From an uncultured Dialister sp. (GTDB lineage Bacteria > Bacillota > Negativicutes > Veillonellales > Dialisteraceae), in NCBI RefSeq assembly GCF_900541605.1, contig NZ_UQKJ01000106.1, forward strand, positions 1-6,733: a stretch of 6,733 nucleotides of DNA. The letters are read 5' to 3'. Below, piece after piece: positions 5,070-6,733 of the stretch. The notes under the pieces are model-generated. The model had not been told where the DNA came from. It worked only from the letters and a program-made list of their open reading frames with translations, and ran no database searches. Each line of letters starts with the position of its first letter. The stretch's first letter is position 1. The position numbers and the translations under genes are program-made.

Positions 5070-6320
5070 ATGGGCTGGCTCAAGAAATTACAGAGTGAGA
5101 ACCGGTATGTGGTATTTTTCTTTTTGTACATAGGATTCTGTATATCCTATATCGATCGTTCCGCCATAGGGCTGTCGCTGCCCTCCATTTCCAAGGACTT
5201 TAACCTGGCCCCCACGGAAATGGGCGTGGTGATCAGTGCCTTTTTCATCGGCTATTCCATTATGCAGATCCCCGGCGGCTGGCTGGCGGACCATTTCGGG
5301 TCCAAGACGGTGATCATGATCGCCCTCACCCTGTGGTCCATCTTTACCTTCACCACCGGCCATGCATCTACCCTGGCGGGACTCCTGTTCCTCCGGTTCG
5401 TCTTCGGCCTCTGCGAAGGACCTTACGCCGGCTCCTGCTACCGGGCCATTGCGGAATACTTCCCCCGGGAGCTCCGTGCCACCTTTACCACCGGCATCCT
5501 TTCGTCCAACTACATCGGCAGCGCCATTGCTCCGATCATCATCGTGCCCCTGATCCTCTGGTTCGGATGGCGCGGCATGTTCCAGATCCTCGGCGTTATC
5601 GGGCTTATTTATGTATTCTTCTACGGTATCTTTGTGAAACAGTCCAGACCGAAGGAAGAAACCAAGGCGGATGATAAGAATAAGACGAAGTACTTCCTCC
5701 GTCTCCTTCATTTCCCTATGATCTGGAAACTGGTAATCTGCGCATTCTGCGTTTCCTGCATCAATAAAGGCCTGGACGCCTGGATGCCGACCTACCTCAT
5801 CGCTGAAAGAGGGATCAACCTGAAGGCCGTGGGCTATGTGACACCGATTCCTTTCATGGCATCCTTCCTGTCCGCCGCTGTCTGCGGATGGGTGATGAAT
5901 AAATACTTCGACAAGAAAGAACAGTACCTCATCGCCATCTGCGCTGCCATGACCGCCATTTTCCTGTACCTCATGTACAATGCGGAAACCCTCTTCTGGG
6001 TAGTGGTCTTCCAGTGCGGCGTGTACTTCTTCAAGGCCTGCATCCTCGGTGCGGCTGTTGCTATCGTTCTGAAAATCGTCACCGGCTCCATCGCCGGCTC
6101 CGCATCCACCCTCATCAACATGGGCGGCCAGGTGGCAGGCTTCATCTCCCCGGTAATCATGGGGTACCTGGTCTCCGCATTCCATGGCTCCTTCAATGCC
6201 GTATTCTACTACCTCATGGGCGCCGCTGCCCTCTGCGCCGTGAGTGCCCTTCTCATCCCGAAGCGGACGGAAGACGTCCTTGACGTAGGCGAAGAAGAAG
6301 CGGAAAATCAGAAAGAGTGA
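5070..6320 (+). CDS. MFS transporter, anion:cation symporter (ACS) type
   Basis: A 416-residue inner-membrane permease with about 12 hydrophobic segments (roughly 12-32, 50-70, 79-99, 102-120, 141-161, 168-188, 216-234, 255-275, 284-304, 308-333, 345-368, 374-395) and a charged cytoplasmic loop at about 189-215. Family signatures visible are YIDRSAIG (27-34) at the end of the first segment, MFS motif A as GWLADHFGSKT (70-80), and FGLCEGPYAGS (112-122). This resembles the ACS group (ExuT, GudP, tartrate and phthalate carriers), which imports organic anions and sugar acids by proton symport. The substrate cannot be told. The C-terminal tail is acidic (EDVLDVGEEEAENQKE). Perfect Shine-Dalgarno before the start. 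It is divergent from the likely regulator, has a foldable leader, and has no clear terminator downstream. Confidence 0.9.
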   Translation: MGWLKKLQSENRYVVFFFLYIGFCISYIDRSAIGLSLPSISKDFNLAPTEMGVVISAFFIGYSIMQIPGGWLADHFGSKTVIMIALTLWSIFTFTTGHASTLAGLLFLRFVFGLCEGPYAGSCYRAIAEYFPRELRATFTTGILSSNYIGSAIAPIIIVPLILWFGWRGMFQILGVIGLIYVFFYGIFVKQSRPKEETKADDKNKTKYFLRLLHFPMIWKLVICAFCVSCINKGLDAWMPTYLIAERGINLKAVGYVTPIPFMASFLSAAVCGWVMNKYFDKKEQYLIAICAAMTAIFLYLMYNAETLFWVVVFQCGVYFFKACILGAAVAIVLKIVTGSIAGSASTLINMGGQVAGFISPVIMGYLVSAFHGSFNAVFYYLMGAAALCAVSALLIPKRTEDVLDVGEEEAENQKE

Positions 6321-6388
6321 TGGCAGGCTCAATCGTTATAAAAGCTTCAAGCCATTATTTATGAAAAATGGAGATAGAGGTCAAGACC

Positions 6389-6540
6389 CAGGGAAACCGC
6401 GGCCCCGCCGCTGTTGGAATCCTGATGAATCTAAACCCAAAACGTGAAAATGACACTGCAACAGGCTCTCTTCTCAGAAGAGAGCTGCCCACCGGGCTGA
6501 GAGATGGTGATGGAAGCGCCGCAGGCGAACCAGCTTTCCT
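6389..6540 (+). other. Cluster of hairpins, possible structured RNA
   Basis: Three local stems follow one another on this strand. First, GCGGC-CCC-GCCGC (6399-6411) is enclosed by CAGG/CCTG (6389-6392 with 6421-6424). Second, CTCTCTT/AAGAGAG (6466-6472 with 6478-6484) has the loop CTCAG. Third, GGAAGC (6512-6517) pairs with GCTTTCC (6533-6539, one bulged base) around GCC-GCA-GGC. The order AGAGAG, GGTG, GGAAGC, GAACC, CCTGA loosely recalls stem I of a T-box leader, but no canonical T-box sequence follows. This could be a remnant, an unknown RNA, or chance in GC-rich repeats. Confidence 0.3.
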
Positions 6541-6544
6541 GACT

Positions 6545-6590
6545 GCTAGCAGCTAGAAGCCCCACCCGTCCGCACGACGTTCGGCCACAT
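6545..6590. repeat. Dispersed intergenic repeat, copy 2
   Basis: Direct-orientation relative of 48-94 (35 of 47 columns identical, one gap). The adjoining bases 6584-6612 in turn resemble the complement of 3012-3040 (21 of 29 identical, including TACCCGGCCC), so all three intergenic regions of this window share pieces of the same degenerate repeat family. Confidence 0.6.
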
Positions 6591-6597
6591 GGTACCC

Positions 6598-6610
6598 GGC
6601 CCAAAGGGCC
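6598..6610. repeat. GC triloop hairpin
   Basis: GGCCC, AAA, GGGCC: five pairs with a three-base loop, of the same design as the mini-hairpins at 3445-3457, 3498-3511 and 6399-6411. It has no T tract, so it is not a classical terminator. Confidence 0.55.
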
Positions 6611-6733
6611 CGATCAGCTCAAGGCTAAAGGCTCCGTCCGCGCGCATGTTCATTATCCACCCCAATGCCGCAGGGAAGACGCCAGACAGGATCAGCCTGT
6701 GGCGCATCCAACCGCTAACCTCCGTCGCCTGAC

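Larger units (their letters stand above)
6321..6733. other. Non-coding region downstream of the MFS gene
   Basis: About 410 bases to the window edge without a credible gene: the 62-codon frame from 6368 has no ribosome binding site and runs through hairpins and a repeat. I see compact hairpins between 6389 and 6540, a dispersed repeat copy at 6545-6590, and a GGCCC-AAA-GGGCC hairpin at 6598-6610. No tRNA and no convincing intrinsic terminator for the MFS gene were found. The part from 6616 to 6733 shows nothing I can name. Confidence 0.6.

Noticed and set aside
5088..6332. A 414-codon minus-strand open frame opposite the MFS gene
   Set aside because: Codon-aligned shadow of a clear 12-segment transporter; its product is rich in His, Gly and acidic residues and matches nothing.
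6391..6460. Hammerhead ribozyme, suggested by GAAAC and CTGATGA
   Set aside because: The required stem I and stem II cannot be formed around these motifs in any of the three circular permutations that I tried.
6368..6556. A 62-codon plus-strand frame after the MFS gene
   Set aside because: No ribosome binding site; it crosses hairpins and the edge of the dispersed repeat, and the product is not protein-like in any recognisable way.

Overview
The window looks like a chromosomal segment of a fairly GC-rich Firmicute. The evidence is AGGAGG-type ribosome binding sites, a metG-tatD gene pair of the kind common in Firmicutes, and a methionyl-tRNA synthetase with a C-terminal tRNA-binding domain. 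The style of the intergenic DNA (heptamer repeats and many GC triloop mini-hairpins) and the character of the divergent regulator make me favour the Negativicutes, perhaps near Dialister. That placement is recollection and inference, not proof.

Layout. Bases 1-96 hold a heptamer repeat and one copy of a degenerate dispersed repeat. On the minus strand, metG (methionyl-tRNA synthetase) and a TatD-family hydrolase form a two-gene operon. It has a clear promoter (about 2906-2935), a stop/start overlap of one base, and a strong intrinsic terminator directly after tatD. Bases 2936-3530 are about 600 bases of non-coding DNA packed with repeats and small hairpins, bounded by related inverted sequences. 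Next comes a minus-strand regulator (3531-4862) with a PrpR_N-like sensor region, a degenerate GGDEF-like domain and a C-terminal winged helix. A 207-base divergent region separates it from a plus-strand MFS transporter (5070-6320) of the anion:cation symporter type. That region carries operator-like dyads and a foldable transporter leader. Bases 6321-6733 hold no convincing gene, only hairpins and a second copy of the dispersed repeat.

How it works together. MetG and TatD are housekeeping. The regulator and MFS gene are divergent neighbours, so the simplest model is a local sensor-regulator controlling uptake of a small organic anion or sugar acid, possibly with an extra RNA-level control in the transporter leader. 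The most novel-looking items are the regulator's domain architecture, the transporter leader, and the repeat and hairpin-rich intergenic mosaic.
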